DNA of 64,000 bases from contig NZ_MOAL01000009.1 in assembly GCF_003731765.1 (NCBI RefSeq), forward strand, positions 1-64,000, written 5' to 3'. Shown piece after piece: positions 51,621 through 60,668 of the stretch. This DNA comes from Pseudomonas chlororaphis. Its GTDB lineage: Bacteria; Pseudomonadota; Gammaproteobacteria; Pseudomonadales; Pseudomonadaceae. Made by a program: the position numbers and the translations under genes. The notes beneath the pieces are model-generated. The model was not told where the DNA came from and made no database searches. It worked only from the letters and a program-made list of their open reading frames with translations. Numbering within the stretch: the first letter of the stretch is position 1; each line of letters opens with the position of its first letter.

Positions 51621-51663
51621 CTTTACTTAGCGACGCGGGCCCTGACGCCCGTGAGGAGCACAC

Positions 51664-52845
51664 ATGCGTTACTCACCTTTTGTCCAGCGCATCAGCGGCG
51701 AATCCGTCAGCGCCTGGGATATCCACTACGCCGCCATCGACGCCCGCGGGCGCGGCGAGGATGTGATCGTCCTCAGTGTCGGTGACCCGGACTTCGCCAC
51801 CGACAGCCGCATCAGCGCTGCGGCCACCGCGGCCCTGGAGCAAGGCGACACCCACTACACCCACGTGCTGGGCCGGCCGTTGCTGCGCGAAGCCATCGCC
51901 GCCAAGCAGAGCGCGTTGCTGGGGCTGCCCGTCACGGCCGACAACGTGGCCCTGGTGGCCGGTGCGCAAAACGGCCTGTTCGCCACCTCGCTGTGCCTGT
52001 TCGACCAGGGCGATGAGGTGCTGGTGCCAGAGCCGATGTACTTGACCTACGAGGCCTGCATCCATGCGTCAGGGGCGCGTATCGCCTGTGTCGAACAACC
52101 CGCATCTGGGGGCTTTCGCCTGACCGCCGAAGCCCTGGAAGCGGCCTTGAGCGACAAGACCCGGGGCATCGCCCTGGCCACGCCGTGCAACCCCACCGGC
52201 AACGTCTACAGCCGTGAAGAGCTGGAAGCGGTGGCGGCAGTCGCACGCAAGCACGACCTGTGGGTGATCTCCGATGAAGTCTATGGCCAGCTGACCTACG
52301 ACCGCCCGCACCTGAGCATCGCCTCGTTGCCGGGCATGGCCGAGCGCACCGTGGTCCTCAACAGCCTGTCGAAAACCCACGCCATGACCGGCTGGCGCGT
52401 CGGCTGGGTCGTTGCGCCGCCAGCCCTGGTCGGGCACCTGGACAACCTGCTGTTGTGCATGCTCTACGGCCTGCCGGGGTTTGTTCAGGAAGCCGCGCTC
52501 AAGGCCCTGGAACTGGATGAAGAGGTGGTCAGCGAGGCTCGCCGGATTTACCGTCGGCGCCGCGACCTGGTGGTGGCGGGCCTGAAACAGGTGGCGCTGC
52601 TGGACTGCCGGGAGCCTGAAGCCGGGATGTTCATGCTGGTGGACGTACGCCGAACCGGCTTGTCGAGCATGGACTTCGCCTGGCAGTTGTTCCGCGCCAC
52701 CGGGGTTTCGGTGCTCGACGCCCAGGCGTTTGGCAGCAGCGCCCAGGGTTTTGTGCGGATCTCCTTCACCGTCGCCGACGAAGTGCTCAAGGACGCCTGC
52801 CAGCGCATCGCCGCCTTTGTCGAGGGCCTCGGCGCCCCACGCTGA
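51664..52845 (+). CDS. aruH: Fold-type I aminotransferase, AruH-like (arginine:pyruvate transaminase)
   Basis: PLP aminotransferase, 393 aa. PLP Lys in SLSKTHAMTGWRVGW, the Asn/Tyr region NPTGNVYS and SDEVYGQL, and the start MRYSPFVQRISGESVSAWD, which matches my memory of AruH of P. aeruginosa. AruH converts arginine plus pyruvate to 2-ketoarginine plus alanine. The AruI-like decarboxylase for the next step is at 45662. GAGGAG precedes the ATG. It follows the importer by 43 bases. Confidence 0.8.
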   Translation: MRYSPFVQRISGESVSAWDIHYAAIDARGRGEDVIVLSVGDPDFATDSRISAAATAALEQGDTHYTHVLGRPLLREAIAAKQSALLGLPVTADNVALVAGAQNGLFATSLCLFDQGDEVLVPEPMYLTYEACIHASGARIACVEQPASGGFRLTAEALEAALSDKTRGIALATPCNPTGNVYSREELEAVAAVARKHDLWVISDEVYGQLTYDRPHLSIASLPGMAERTVVLNSLSKTHAMTGWRVGWVVAPPALVGHLDNLLLCMLYGLPGFVQEAALKALELDEEVVSEARRIYRRRRDLVVAGLKQVALLDCREPEAGMFMLVDVRRTGLSSMDFAWQLFRATGVSVLDAQAFGSSAQGFVRISFTVADEVLKDACQRIAAFVEGLGAPR

Positions 52846-52849
52846 TTCA

Positions 52850-52878
52850 ATCGCGAGGGAGCCCGCTCCCTCCACGGT
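52850..52878. repeat. REP-like hairpin of Pseudomonas type
   Basis: TCGCGAGGGAGCCCGCTCCC resembles the P. fluorescens REP core (TCGCGAGCAAGCCCGCTCCC). The arms GAGGGAG and CTCCCTC pair around a CCCG loop. It lies in the gap between the transaminase and amidohydrolase genes. A single, slightly diverged copy. Confidence 0.6.
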
Positions 52879-52965
52879 CGCACCCCGACCCCTTATAAAA
52901 ATACTGTTGCGCCTGACTTTTTCGCCCCCTTTTGAAGGGCACCCCTGCTTGAGAGGTTGACCCCA

Positions 52966-54714
52966 GTGACTGCTTCCGACCAATTCACCTCCACCCACAG
53001 TGCCCTGGATCAGTACGCTGAACGGGTGCTGCACAACGGCCGCTTCTACACCCTGGACCCGGCGCAACCCTGGGCCGAGGCCGTGGCGATCCGCAATGGC
53101 CGTTTGCTGGCCGTGGGCAGCCGCCAATCCCTCGCCTCGCTGATCGGCCCCAACACCCACGAACTGGATTTGCACGGGGCTTTTTGCATGCCCGGGCTGC
53201 ACGACATGCACACCCACCCGGACCTGGCCCTGGCACCGCGCTACGCCGACGACTTGGACGTGGGTATCGAAGACCCGACCCCGGAACAGCTGGCGGCGGC
53301 GATCCACGCCTACGCCGACAGCCACCCGGGGGACGGCTGGATCTATGGTCAGTACTGGGTGCGCTACACCTTCCGCGAAGCCGGCCTGACCCCGGGCCGC
53401 GACTGGCTCGACAGCGTCATGCCGGACCGTCCGGTGGCCCTGCTGGACCGCATGTGGGGGACCATGATGGTCAACTCCAAGGCCCTGGAACTGGCGGGCA
53501 TCGACCGCCACACCAGTGACCCGCGCAACGGTTACCTGGAGCGTGACGAACTGACCGGCGAGCCCAACGGCCTGATGATTGACGGCGCCTACGCGCTGAT
53601 CCATGCCGCCATGCCACCGACGCCTGTGGCGGTGCTGCGCCGTGCCTACCGCGATGGCGTGCACTTCCAGACGTCCCGCGGGGTCACTGCCACCAAGTAC
53701 GTGCACGTCTGTGAAAACCGCCTGCAGGCCCTCAAGGAACTGGACGATGCCGGCGAACTGACCTTGCGGGTCGAGGCGGCCATCAGTTGGCAGGACGACA
53801 TCTTCCCGGTGCGCCGGCGCTGGGAACTGCTGAGTGGCGAGCGGCACTTCTATCGCAGCGCGCGCTTGAACGCCAATGCGGTGAAATTCCACTTCGACGG
53901 CACCGTGGAACCCAAGTCCTCGTACCTGTTGACGCCCTGGCCACAAGAATCGAGCTGGCGCGGCAAGCTCAACCTGACCCCGGAGCACATCACCGACATG
54001 GTGGTGGACATGGACAAGCGCGGCCTGCGGGTGATCGCCCACTGCACCGGCGACGGCGCCTCTGATGTGTTCCTCGACGCCGTGGCCGAGGCCCGGCGGC
54101 GCAACGGCTACAGCGGCATCCGCCATCAGTGCGCCCACAGCACCCTGCTGCACCCGGGCAACCTCAAGCGGTTCCAGGAACTCAACGTCATCGCAGAGTT
54201 TTCCCCGGCGGCCTGGTACCCGACGCCCTTCGCCAGCGGCGCACGCTCCGGCTACGGCCAGGAACGCCTGAAACGCATCTACGACTTCAAGGGTGTGCTG
54301 GCCGCCGGCGGCATTGCGGTGATGGGCACCGACTGGCCGGTGGCGTCCATCGACCCCTGGCTGGCCCTGGAAACCATGGTCACCCGGCAGAACCCGTGGA
54401 ACCAGGAACCCGAGACCTTCGGCGAGCCCATCAGCCTGGAACAGGCCCTGCAAGTGGCGACCCTCAACGGTGCCCACGCCATGGGCCTGGAACACCTGAC
54501 CGGCAGCCTGCAAGCCGGCAAGTCGGCGGACCTGATCGTCCTCGACCGTGACCTGTTCGCCCAAGAACCACGCAACTTCATCCACCGCACCCAGGTGGAG
54601 CTGACCTTTATCGAAGGGCAACTGGTCTATGACCGCCAGGGCAGCTTTGCCGACACGCCGTTGCAAGCGGTGTGGCAAGGCGAGCCGCCAGTGATCGAGA
54701 GCACGCCATCATGA
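52966..54714 (+). CDS. Metal-dependent amidohydrolase (family 3)
   Basis: Amidohydrolase of about 582 aa, YtcJ/N-substituted formamide deformylase-like. Metal motifs: HDMHTHPD near residue 78 (HxH), the later HCTGDGASDV and HQCAHSTLL, and GTDWPV with catalytic Asp near the end. No signal peptide, so it acts in the cytoplasm. I choose GTG 52966, nine bases after GAGAGG; TTG 52957 is an alternative. The CobW-like gene overlaps its stop (ATGA). Its place after the importer and transaminase suggests it hydrolyses an amide or guanidine-type intermediate. Confidence 0.85.
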   Translation: MTASDQFTSTHSALDQYAERVLHNGRFYTLDPAQPWAEAVAIRNGRLLAVGSRQSLASLIGPNTHELDLHGAFCMPGLHDMHTHPDLALAPRYADDLDVGIEDPTPEQLAAAIHAYADSHPGDGWIYGQYWVRYTFREAGLTPGRDWLDSVMPDRPVALLDRMWGTMMVNSKALELAGIDRHTSDPRNGYLERDELTGEPNGLMIDGAYALIHAAMPPTPVAVLRRAYRDGVHFQTSRGVTATKYVHVCENRLQALKELDDAGELTLRVEAAISWQDDIFPVRRRWELLSGERHFYRSARLNANAVKFHFDGTVEPKSSYLLTPWPQESSWRGKLNLTPEHITDMVVDMDKRGLRVIAHCTGDGASDVFLDAVAEARRRNGYSGIRHQCAHSTLLHPGNLKRFQELNVIAEFSPAAWYPTPFASGARSGYGQERLKRIYDFKGVLAAGGIAVMGTDWPVASIDPWLALETMVTRQNPWNQEPETFGEPISLEQALQVATLNGAHAMGLEHLTGSLQAGKSADLIVLDRDLFAQEPRNFIHRTQVELTFIEGQLVYDRQGSFADTPLQAVWQGEPPVIESTPS

Positions 54715-55637
54715 GCAGCCCGAACAGCATTCCGGTCACCGTGGTCGCCGGCTTTCTCGGCGCCGGCAAGACCACCCTGCTCAACCGCATGGTGCAACGC
54801 GCCGACGCCGGGCGCATGGCGGTGATCGTCAACGATTTCGGCGAGCTGAACATCGATGCGGCGATCATCGCCGAGGTCACCGACGCGGTGTACAGCCTGC
54901 AGAACGGCTGCATCTGCTGCACTGTGCAGGAAGACTTGCTGGCGCAACTGGTGAGCCTGTCGAAACTGCGTCCGGCCCTGGAACGCATCGTCATCGAGTG
55001 CAGCGGCGTGTCCGACCCGCAACGCATCGTGCAAACCATCGGCTACCCGCAACTGCGCGGTCGCCTGCACCTGGACGCCGTGGTGACCCTGGTGGACGCC
55101 AGCGGCTACAGCCAGCTGGAAGGCGAATTCGCTCGCTTGTCCCGGGCCCAGGTGGCGTGCGCCGATTGGGTGCTGCTGAACAAGGCCGACCTGGTCAGCC
55201 CGGAACAGTTGCAGAGCATCCGTGCCGGCATGGGGCGCGGCGCCCAGGTGTTCGAGACCGTGCAAGCGCAATGGCCCGACGACGTGTTGCTGTCGGCACC
55301 GGAGCGCTCCAGCGAGGTCTTGTTCCGGGCCCTGCCCCAGACCCACGACCAGTTGTTCGAAAGCTGGGTCTGGACCGGCAACCGGCCGCTGCCGGCCAAG
55401 GCCCTGCGCGACTGGCTGGCGCAATTGCCACCGGAGCTGCTGCGCCTCAAAGGCCTGGTACGCCTGGAAGGCAACGAACAACCCTACTGGCTGCAACACG
55501 TGGGCAGCCGCAGCCAGTTCAGCCTGGCCACCGGCCAACCCATGGAACAGGCCGCGCAATTGGTGTTCATCGCCCGGCACGGCAGTGAGCTGCGGGCCGA
55601 TCTGGAGGCCGGGCTCAGGGATCTCCAGGCGCTGTAA
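54711..55637 (+). CDS. CobW/COG0523-type GTPase metallochaperone
   Basis: P-loop GTPase, 308 aa. Walker A GFLGAGKTT, the family metal motif GCICC (CxCC), NKADL, and a C-terminal CobW domain (ELLRLKGLVRLEG...). COG0523 proteins deliver metal, often zinc, to client enzymes. Its start ATG overlaps the amidohydrolase stop (ATGA), so it is translationally coupled; the client is very probably that amidohydrolase. Last gene of the operon. Confidence 0.88.
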   Translation: MSSPNSIPVTVVAGFLGAGKTTLLNRMVQRADAGRMAVIVNDFGELNIDAAIIAEVTDAVYSLQNGCICCTVQEDLLAQLVSLSKLRPALERIVIECSGVSDPQRIVQTIGYPQLRGRLHLDAVVTLVDASGYSQLEGEFARLSRAQVACADWVLLNKADLVSPEQLQSIRAGMGRGAQVFETVQAQWPDDVLLSAPERSSEVLFRALPQTHDQLFESWVWTGNRPLPAKALRDWLAQLPPELLRLKGLVRLEGNEQPYWLQHVGSRSQFSLATGQPMEQAAQLVFIARHGSELRADLEAGLRDLQAL

Positions 55638-55664
55638 CTTGGAGCATTGGCAGCGCCACCCCTC

Positions 55665-56840
55665 TCAGTCAGCGCCTGGCGCTGGCGGGGCCGAGGGCTT
55701 CCAACCGAGCAGGGCCAGCAGCAGCGAGAGCAACTGGAAGCCGATGATCAGCGCCACGCAACCTGGCCAGCCCCAGTGGTTCCAGAGCATGGCCGGCAGC
55801 ACCGCACCGACACTGCCCCCCAGGTAATAGCAGGTCAGGTAAACCCCCACGGCGCCGGCCTTGTTGTGGCGGGCGGTGGCGGTGGTGAACGCGCTGGCGG
55901 CGGCTTGGGCAAGGAAGACCCCGGTGGAACTCAGGGCCAGGCCGAGCACAATCAGCCACAACGAAGGCAGCAAGGTCAGCAGCGACCCGCTGACCCCGAG
56001 CAAGGCCGCCACCCGCAATAACTGCGACTGCGGCCGGGCCTTGCTCAAGCGCCCGGCGATGGGGATCACCACCAGGGCCAGGAGGAACACGGTGTAGATC
56101 GATCCCAGCGCTGCCGTGCCCAGTTCAAAGGGCGCCTGGCTGAGGTACAGGCCCGCGTAGGTGAAGGTCGCGACTTGCGAGAACAGCACGCAGAAACCTA
56201 CGCCATAGGCCGCCAGCAAGGGTGGGCTGCGCAGCTCTCGGGCAGCGGCTCGCGGCGGCACTGGCGCTTGCAGCGCCCGGGGCGGATTGGCTGGCAGCAG
56301 CCCGTAAATCCCCAGGCCCAGGAGCAGACTCAGCACGGCCAACAGCTCAAAGGCCATGTGCCAGTCGGCGTACTCGGTCATCACCCCGGTGATCAAGCGC
56401 CCGGCAAACCCACCCAACACCGTCCCGGCCACATAAAGGCTGGTGACTTCGGTCACGCTACCACCGCTCCAGCGTTCGCCGATGTAGGCCACGCTGGTGG
56501 CAAACACCACGGGGATCAGCAAACCGATTACGAAACGCCACCACAACAGCTCGCCAAAACTGCCGGCATGGGCCGCCAGCAGAGCCGGCAGGGCCAGGGC
56601 CAAGGCGGCACCGGCAATCACCTGTCGCTGCGGCAGATGCCCAAACACTCGGCTGACAAAGGGCGCGCCCAACGCCACCCCGAGCGTGGTGGCCGTGATG
56701 CTCCAGCCGGCCTCACGGATGCTCACCTGAAAGCCGCTGACAAATTCCTGGAGAATGCTCTGGGTCGAGTACAGATTGAGAAACGCCGCACAGCCGCAAA
56801 GAAACAGGGCGATGCGGGCAGAGCCGGCACGGGGACGCAT
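55665..56840 (-). CDS. MFS transporter
   Basis: Major facilitator permease of about 391 aa, 12 helices, similar in layout to YnfM/arabinose-efflux-type members. The start MRPRAGSARIALFLCG at ATG 56840 is preferred; an ATG at 56882 would add 14 residues without a ribosome site. It diverges from a LysR regulator across about 96 bases. Convergent with the CobW-like gene, separated by 27 bases. Substrate unknown. Confidence 0.85.
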   Translation of the reverse strand: MRPRAGSARIALFLCGCAAFLNLYSTQSILQEFVSGFQVSIREAGWSITATTLGVALGAPFVSRVFGHLPQRQVIAGAALALALPALLAAHAGSFGELLWWRFVIGLLIPVVFATSVAYIGERWSGGSVTEVTSLYVAGTVLGGFAGRLITGVMTEYADWHMAFELLAVLSLLLGLGIYGLLPANPPRALQAPVPPRAAARELRSPPLLAAYGVGFCVLFSQVATFTYAGLYLSQAPFELGTAALGSIYTVFLLALVVIPIAGRLSKARPQSQLLRVAALLGVSGSLLTLLPSLWLIVLGLALSSTGVFLAQAAASAFTTATARHNKAGAVGVYLTCYYLGGSVGAVLPAMLWNHWGWPGCVALIIGFQLLSLLLALLGWKPSAPPAPGAD

Positions 56841-56936
56841 AAAACCACTCGTTGAAAGACCAAGCGCCTTTATAGAATGCATCGGTTGTGGATCACCAAT
56901 ACCGAATTCGGACCGATCAATACCACAGGGATCAGC

Positions 56937-57836
56937 ATGCTCGACTTACGCCGCTTGCGTTACTTTCTGATGGTGGCCCAGGAGCTGCATTTTGGCCGCG
57001 CGGCCCAGCGGCTGCACCTCGCGCAACCGCCCCTGACCCGGCAGATCTCGGCCCTGGAACACGACCTGGGGTTTCGCCTGTTCGATCGCAGCAGCCGTGC
57101 CGTGACCCTCACCGCCCAGGGGCGCTGCTTCCTGCCCTACGCCCGGGTGGTGCTGGAACAGGTCGAGCAGGCCAGCCACATGGCCCACAAGCTGGCCGCC
57201 GGAACCGCCGGCCAGCTGACCCTGGGCTACGCCAGTTCGATCGCCCTGGCGGACGGTTTCAGCCAGGCATTGCAGGTGTTCGGCCAGCGCTTTCCGGACG
57301 TGCAATTGCGCCTGGTGGAAGGCGCCTCGGCAGGCCAGTGGTCACAGATTCTCGATGGCCGCATCGACATCGGCCTCAGCCGCCTGCTGCCCCCTGGCGA
57401 GCAGAACGAGGTCCAGGTACTGACCCTGGAAGCAGAACCCCTGTTGGCGGCGCTGCCTGCCGATGACCCCTTGGCCGGGCACGGCCCACTGACCCTGGCC
57501 CAGCTCAGCGAACGGCCCTTGATCCTCTACCCTGCCGACTACGGCTCGGGCTTGAACCAGTCCATCGAAACACTCTTCCAGCGCGCGGGCCTGACGCTGA
57601 AGACCGGCCCCCGTGGCTTGCAGATCACCTCGATCATCGCCCTGGTCGCCGCCGGCCAGGGCGTGGCGCTGGTGCCGGCATGCACTCAGGCCCTGGCGAA
57701 GGCCGGCGTGGTCTACCGCCCCGTGGCCGATCAGGCCGCCGTCGCGCCCTTGTTGGTGCTGACCCGGGCCCGGGAACGCAGCGTGTTGGTGGAGGCTTTC
57801 CTGGCGGTGATCGAGCAGTGCCTGGGCGCCCACTGA
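56937..57836 (+). CDS. LysR-family regulator
   Basis: Regulator of 299 aa with the HTH RRLRYFLMVAQELHFGRAAQ then PPLTRQISALEHDLGFRLF, of the BenM/CatM-like subgroup. ATG 56937 with AGGG upstream. It is divergent from the MFS gene and probably controls it. The effector is unknown. Confidence 0.88.
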   Translation: MLDLRRLRYFLMVAQELHFGRAAQRLHLAQPPLTRQISALEHDLGFRLFDRSSRAVTLTAQGRCFLPYARVVLEQVEQASHMAHKLAAGTAGQLTLGYASSIALADGFSQALQVFGQRFPDVQLRLVEGASAGQWSQILDGRIDIGLSRLLPPGEQNEVQVLTLEAEPLLAALPADDPLAGHGPLTLAQLSERPLILYPADYGSGLNQSIETLFQRAGLTLKTGPRGLQITSIIALVAAGQGVALVPACTQALAKAGVVYRPVADQAAVAPLLVLTRARERSVLVEAFLAVIEQCLGAH

Positions 57837-57960
57837 AGCCTTGCGCCATGGGGGCTGCCGGGAATGCTGGCCCCTTGACCCGGCGCGGCCCTCCATCATC
57901 CATTTCCCCGGTTGTCCTGTTGCTCCGTGACAACACCGTCCCCGTCCAATAGATTAGGCG

Positions 57961-57985
57961 GCCCGAAAATGCCCCCGGGCTTTTC
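57961..57985 (+). terminator. Possible terminator after the LysR gene
   Basis: GCCCG (57961-57965) pairs with CGGGC (57976-57980), followed by TTTT. The short stem makes it a weak call. It lies about 125 bases after the LysR stop and before the gene at 58024. Confidence 0.45.
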
Positions 57986-58023
57986 GTGCCTTACACCTGG
58001 TTAAACGAAGCAGTGGATTTTCA

Positions 58024-58725
58024 ATGCCTGACTCCAACATCGATGCATCCGTAAGCGCCCTGTCGAACAAGGCCGAGTACGAAAACGCAATCAACCTTTC
58101 CCAGCACGTGCCTCAGGCCAAGACCATCAGCGAGATGGTCCTCGACGCCTTTCACAGCACCAAGGAAAGCGAGCAGATTCGCGAGCTGCGCGCCGCGATT
58201 CGCCAGGCCCACGACAGTTTTGACGACGACACCGCCTATGACCTCATGGGCCAGCTGAAACAACTCAAGGACGCCGAAGCCTCGGACATCGCCGCCCTGG
58301 AGAGCCTCAGCAGCCAGTTCCCCATCAGCCGCATCCTGTCCAGCTACAAGGACGACCCGGCCTTCCAGGAACTGGTCTACGGCCTGGCCTTGAAAGTGCT
58401 GAACCAGACCCACCAGGCCATCAGCAACCCAAGCGGCGGCAAGGGCAAGGCCGCACGGCCGAAGAAAGAAATGGAAGTGTTTGCCATCAGCAAGGACGGC
58501 ATCAGCGTCACCCTGCCGATGCGCCCGCGCTCCAAGGCCAACGTGGACCGTGAAGCCTACGAGTTCCTCGGCTTTGCCTTTGTCGGCGAAGGCGACGAAG
58601 CGGAACTGGAAAGCGAAGTGTTCTTCGACAAGGACGGTAATGAGCAGCCGGCCACCCGCAAGGCCATCGTCACCGCGATCCAGCAGCAGACTGCCTTCGA
58701 AGGCTATAGCGCCGCCCAGCAGTAA
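58024..58725 (+). CDS. Hypothetical protein, 233 aa
   Basis: Soluble acidic protein. The N-terminal half is helical, the middle has a flexible basic stretch (SNPSGGKGKAARPKKEM), and the C-terminal half reads as a small beta domain (EVFAISKDGISVTLPMRPR). I do not recognise the family. No signal peptide. The basic linker could bind nucleic acid, but this is speculation. The gene stands alone between two terminator-like hairpins. Confidence 0.65.
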   Translation: MPDSNIDASVSALSNKAEYENAINLSQHVPQAKTISEMVLDAFHSTKESEQIRELRAAIRQAHDSFDDDTAYDLMGQLKQLKDAEASDIAALESLSSQFPISRILSSYKDDPAFQELVYGLALKVLNQTHQAISNPSGGKGKAARPKKEMEVFAISKDGISVTLPMRPRSKANVDREAYEFLGFAFVGEGDEAELESEVFFDKDGNEQPATRKAIVTAIQQQTAFEGYSAAQQ

Positions 58726-58745
58726 GCCCCGCGAGCAGCAACCGA

Positions 58746-58771
58746 CCCCGAACTTCCTTGCGAAGTCGGGG
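58746..58771. terminator. Bidirectional hairpin between convergent genes
   Basis: CCCCG and ACTTC (58746-58756) pair with GAAGT and CGGGG (58762-58771) with one bulged A. It lies in the 60-base gap between the hypothetical gene and the SHMT-like gene, which converge here. No T tract. Confidence 0.55.
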
Positions 58772-58785
58772 CTCGGCCTCACACC

Positions 58786-60141
58786 TCAACGCTCCCCGTA
58801 ATCCGCGATGGGGTACATCGCACACAGGGCCTCGGTCTGTCGGCGGAACTGCGCCTGCACGGCGGGCTCCAGGCCGTGCTTTGGCTCGCTCTGGGACATC
58901 ACCTGGTCCAGAATCCGCGCAATCAGCTCGACGACCTGGCGGCAACCCTGGGGATCGATACGACGCTGGGCCAAGGAGCCCGTACCGATGCACAAGCCAT
59001 TGGCGACAAACGACGATCGGTTTTCCCCGGGTGCGCGCTTTTTTTCCACGATGATGCCGCACCCTTCTAATGCCGCCTGCGCAACGGAACCGGTAATGCC
59101 GCCACGCAAGCGCAGCACAATCGTGTGGTTCTCCGTGCCCCCTCCCACCACCTCGTAGTCCTGCGCCATGAACGCGCGGGCCATTTCATCCGCGATGGTC
59201 CGCACCCGCTCCATGTCGGCATCGAACGCTGGGGACAGGGCGTACCCCAAGGCAGCGGCCTTGGCAGCAATCATGTTGACTGCCGGCGCCCCCTGCATTC
59301 CGGGAAATACCGCTTGATCGAGGATGCGACTGAAGGTCGACCGCAAACCGGGCACCTTGGTGTGGGCGTCCCGCCCCGAAAGAATCAGGCCACCGCGAGG
59401 CCCGGCGAGTTGCTTGTGGGTGCAGGTGATCGTGACGTGCGCCAGATCGATAGGGCTCGGATGCCGCCCCGTGGCCACCAGCCCCGCGATGTGGGAGATG
59501 TCCGCGAGCAGGATCGCCCCTGCCTCATCGGCAATCCCACGCAAGCGCTGGAAATCCACGGCCCGCGAATAGGCCGTCGCACCGCACATGATGATGCGCG
59601 GACGATGGGCAAGCGCCAGTTCGCGCACTTCGTCGTAGTCGATGACGCCCTGAGAGGTGGTGCCGTAGCGGATCGCCTTGTAGTTGGCTCCCGTAAACGC
59701 AAGAGCACTGCCATGGCTAAGGTGCCCGCCATGATCGAGGGCCATGCCCAGAACCGTATCCCCAGGCTCTAGCAGGGCGCCCAGCACCTGGTAATTGGCG
59801 CTTGAGGCCGAGTGTGACTGCACGCCCGCGTATTGCGCAGCAAACAACTCTCGCGCCCGGCGGACAGCCAGGGCCTCGACTCGATCGACGTTCTCGCAGC
59901 CGGCGTGATTGCGCCTGCCGGGAGTGCCCTGCGCGGTGACATTGACCAGCGCCGAGGCGGCGGCGGCCAGGGTTCGGGGGCTGGCCGCGCAGGACGATGA
60001 AACCAGTGACAGCGTGCCGTGTTGACGCGTCACTTCAGCGTCCAGGATCGTTGCCAGTTCGGGGTCTTCTGCTTGCAGATCGGCCAAGCCACGCCGCAGC
60101 AGGTTGGCCTGGTTCCTGAGTGGTTCAGTAGGGGGGGTCAT
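58786..60141 (-). CDS. Divergent SHMT-like PLP enzyme
   Basis: Fold-type I PLP enzyme, 451 aa, clearly of the serine hydroxymethyltransferase lineage: GDTVLGMALDHGGHLSHG, LADISHIAGLV, and PLP Lys243 in THKQLAGPRGGL. But three canonical active-site motifs are changed. The Glu of ASEN is replaced (residues 48-51 are SSSC), the Tyr pair of RYYGG is Asn78-His79 (RRNHAGC), and the carboxylate-binding Arg of SGIRIGTPA is Cys384 (NGLCIGTGS). So it is probably not a housekeeping GlyA; a transaldolase or aldolase on another substrate is possible. Start ATG 60141. Divergent from the XRE regulator. Confidence 0.82.
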   Translation of the reverse strand: MTPPTEPLRNQANLLRRGLADLQAEDPELATILDAEVTRQHGTLSLVSSSCAASPRTLAAAASALVNVTAQGTPGRRNHAGCENVDRVEALAVRRARELFAAQYAGVQSHSASSANYQVLGALLEPGDTVLGMALDHGGHLSHGSALAFTGANYKAIRYGTTSQGVIDYDEVRELALAHRPRIIMCGATAYSRAVDFQRLRGIADEAGAILLADISHIAGLVATGRHPSPIDLAHVTITCTHKQLAGPRGGLILSGRDAHTKVPGLRSTFSRILDQAVFPGMQGAPAVNMIAAKAAALGYALSPAFDADMERVRTIADEMARAFMAQDYEVVGGGTENHTIVLRLRGGITGSVAQAALEGCGIIVEKKRAPGENRSSFVANGLCIGTGSLAQRRIDPQGCRQVVELIARILDQVMSQSEPKHGLEPAVQAQFRRQTEALCAMYPIADYGER

Positions 60142-60668
60142 TATTCTGTGTTCCGTCCTTGTGTCTTGCGTGCCACGAACGACAGCACGCTTCCTGGGTT
60201 TCACGTTCGTTGATGCAAATCAGGCTGAGCCGAGCCTTGGCTCAGCCTGTATGAGGCGCAACAGAATTAATCAAAAAATTAAACACAACACAAATTAAAT
60301 GATGCTTTTCTTTGAAGCGGAGCAACATTTACCCTGTGTTGTCGCTGAACCTTCACCAGCGCAACCATGAAGAGCAGTGCCTGGGGCTTTATTGTCATGG
60401 CTGGCGCATGCAACACTTATCCGCCTCGGCGCCCCCCGAATCGGCCTCCCCACGATTTGAGTGCCCAACATACCGACAGCGACATATCCCAGGACGGATA
60501 TCGGCTGGCTAAAGGAGTAGCAGCGAGTGGGTAAACACAACGAAAACGCCTGACAAACTCTTGTCGCAATGATTGAGCTATCGGCCCTGAGTAGCTGAAT
60601 GCCATGCACGGCACCCTCGTGATGAACGACTGAATGCGTAATGACTATAAGGAAGTGGTGAGCATTTT
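60142..60668. other. Intergenic region between the SHMT-like gene and the XRE regulator
   Basis: More than 500 bases with no convincing gene. It holds the hairpin at 60221-60249 and the leader of the XRE gene (AAGGAAGTGGTG before the ATG). Short open frames on both strands lack ribosome sites. Composition shifts to AT-rich from about 60250 onwards. Confidence 0.5.
60221..60249. promoter_or_regulatory. Perfect 11-base inverted repeat upstream of the SHMT-like gene
   Basis: CAGGCTGAGCC (60221-60231) and GGCTCAGCCTG (60239-60249) around seven bases. It is about 80 bases upstream of the SHMT-like start. It could be an operator or a bidirectional terminator; no T tract follows. Confidence 0.55.

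Noticed and set aside
48909..54678. Two minus-strand open frames of more than 860 codons opposite the amino acid operon
   Set aside because: Antisense shadows of GC-rich genes with recognised domains; composition is His/Gln/Gly-rich and no domain is visible.
58024..58725. H-NS/MvaT-like DNA-binding protein
   Set aside because: The basic linker is suggestive, but no MvaT or H-NS DNA-binding motif is visible and the C-terminal half looks like a beta domain.
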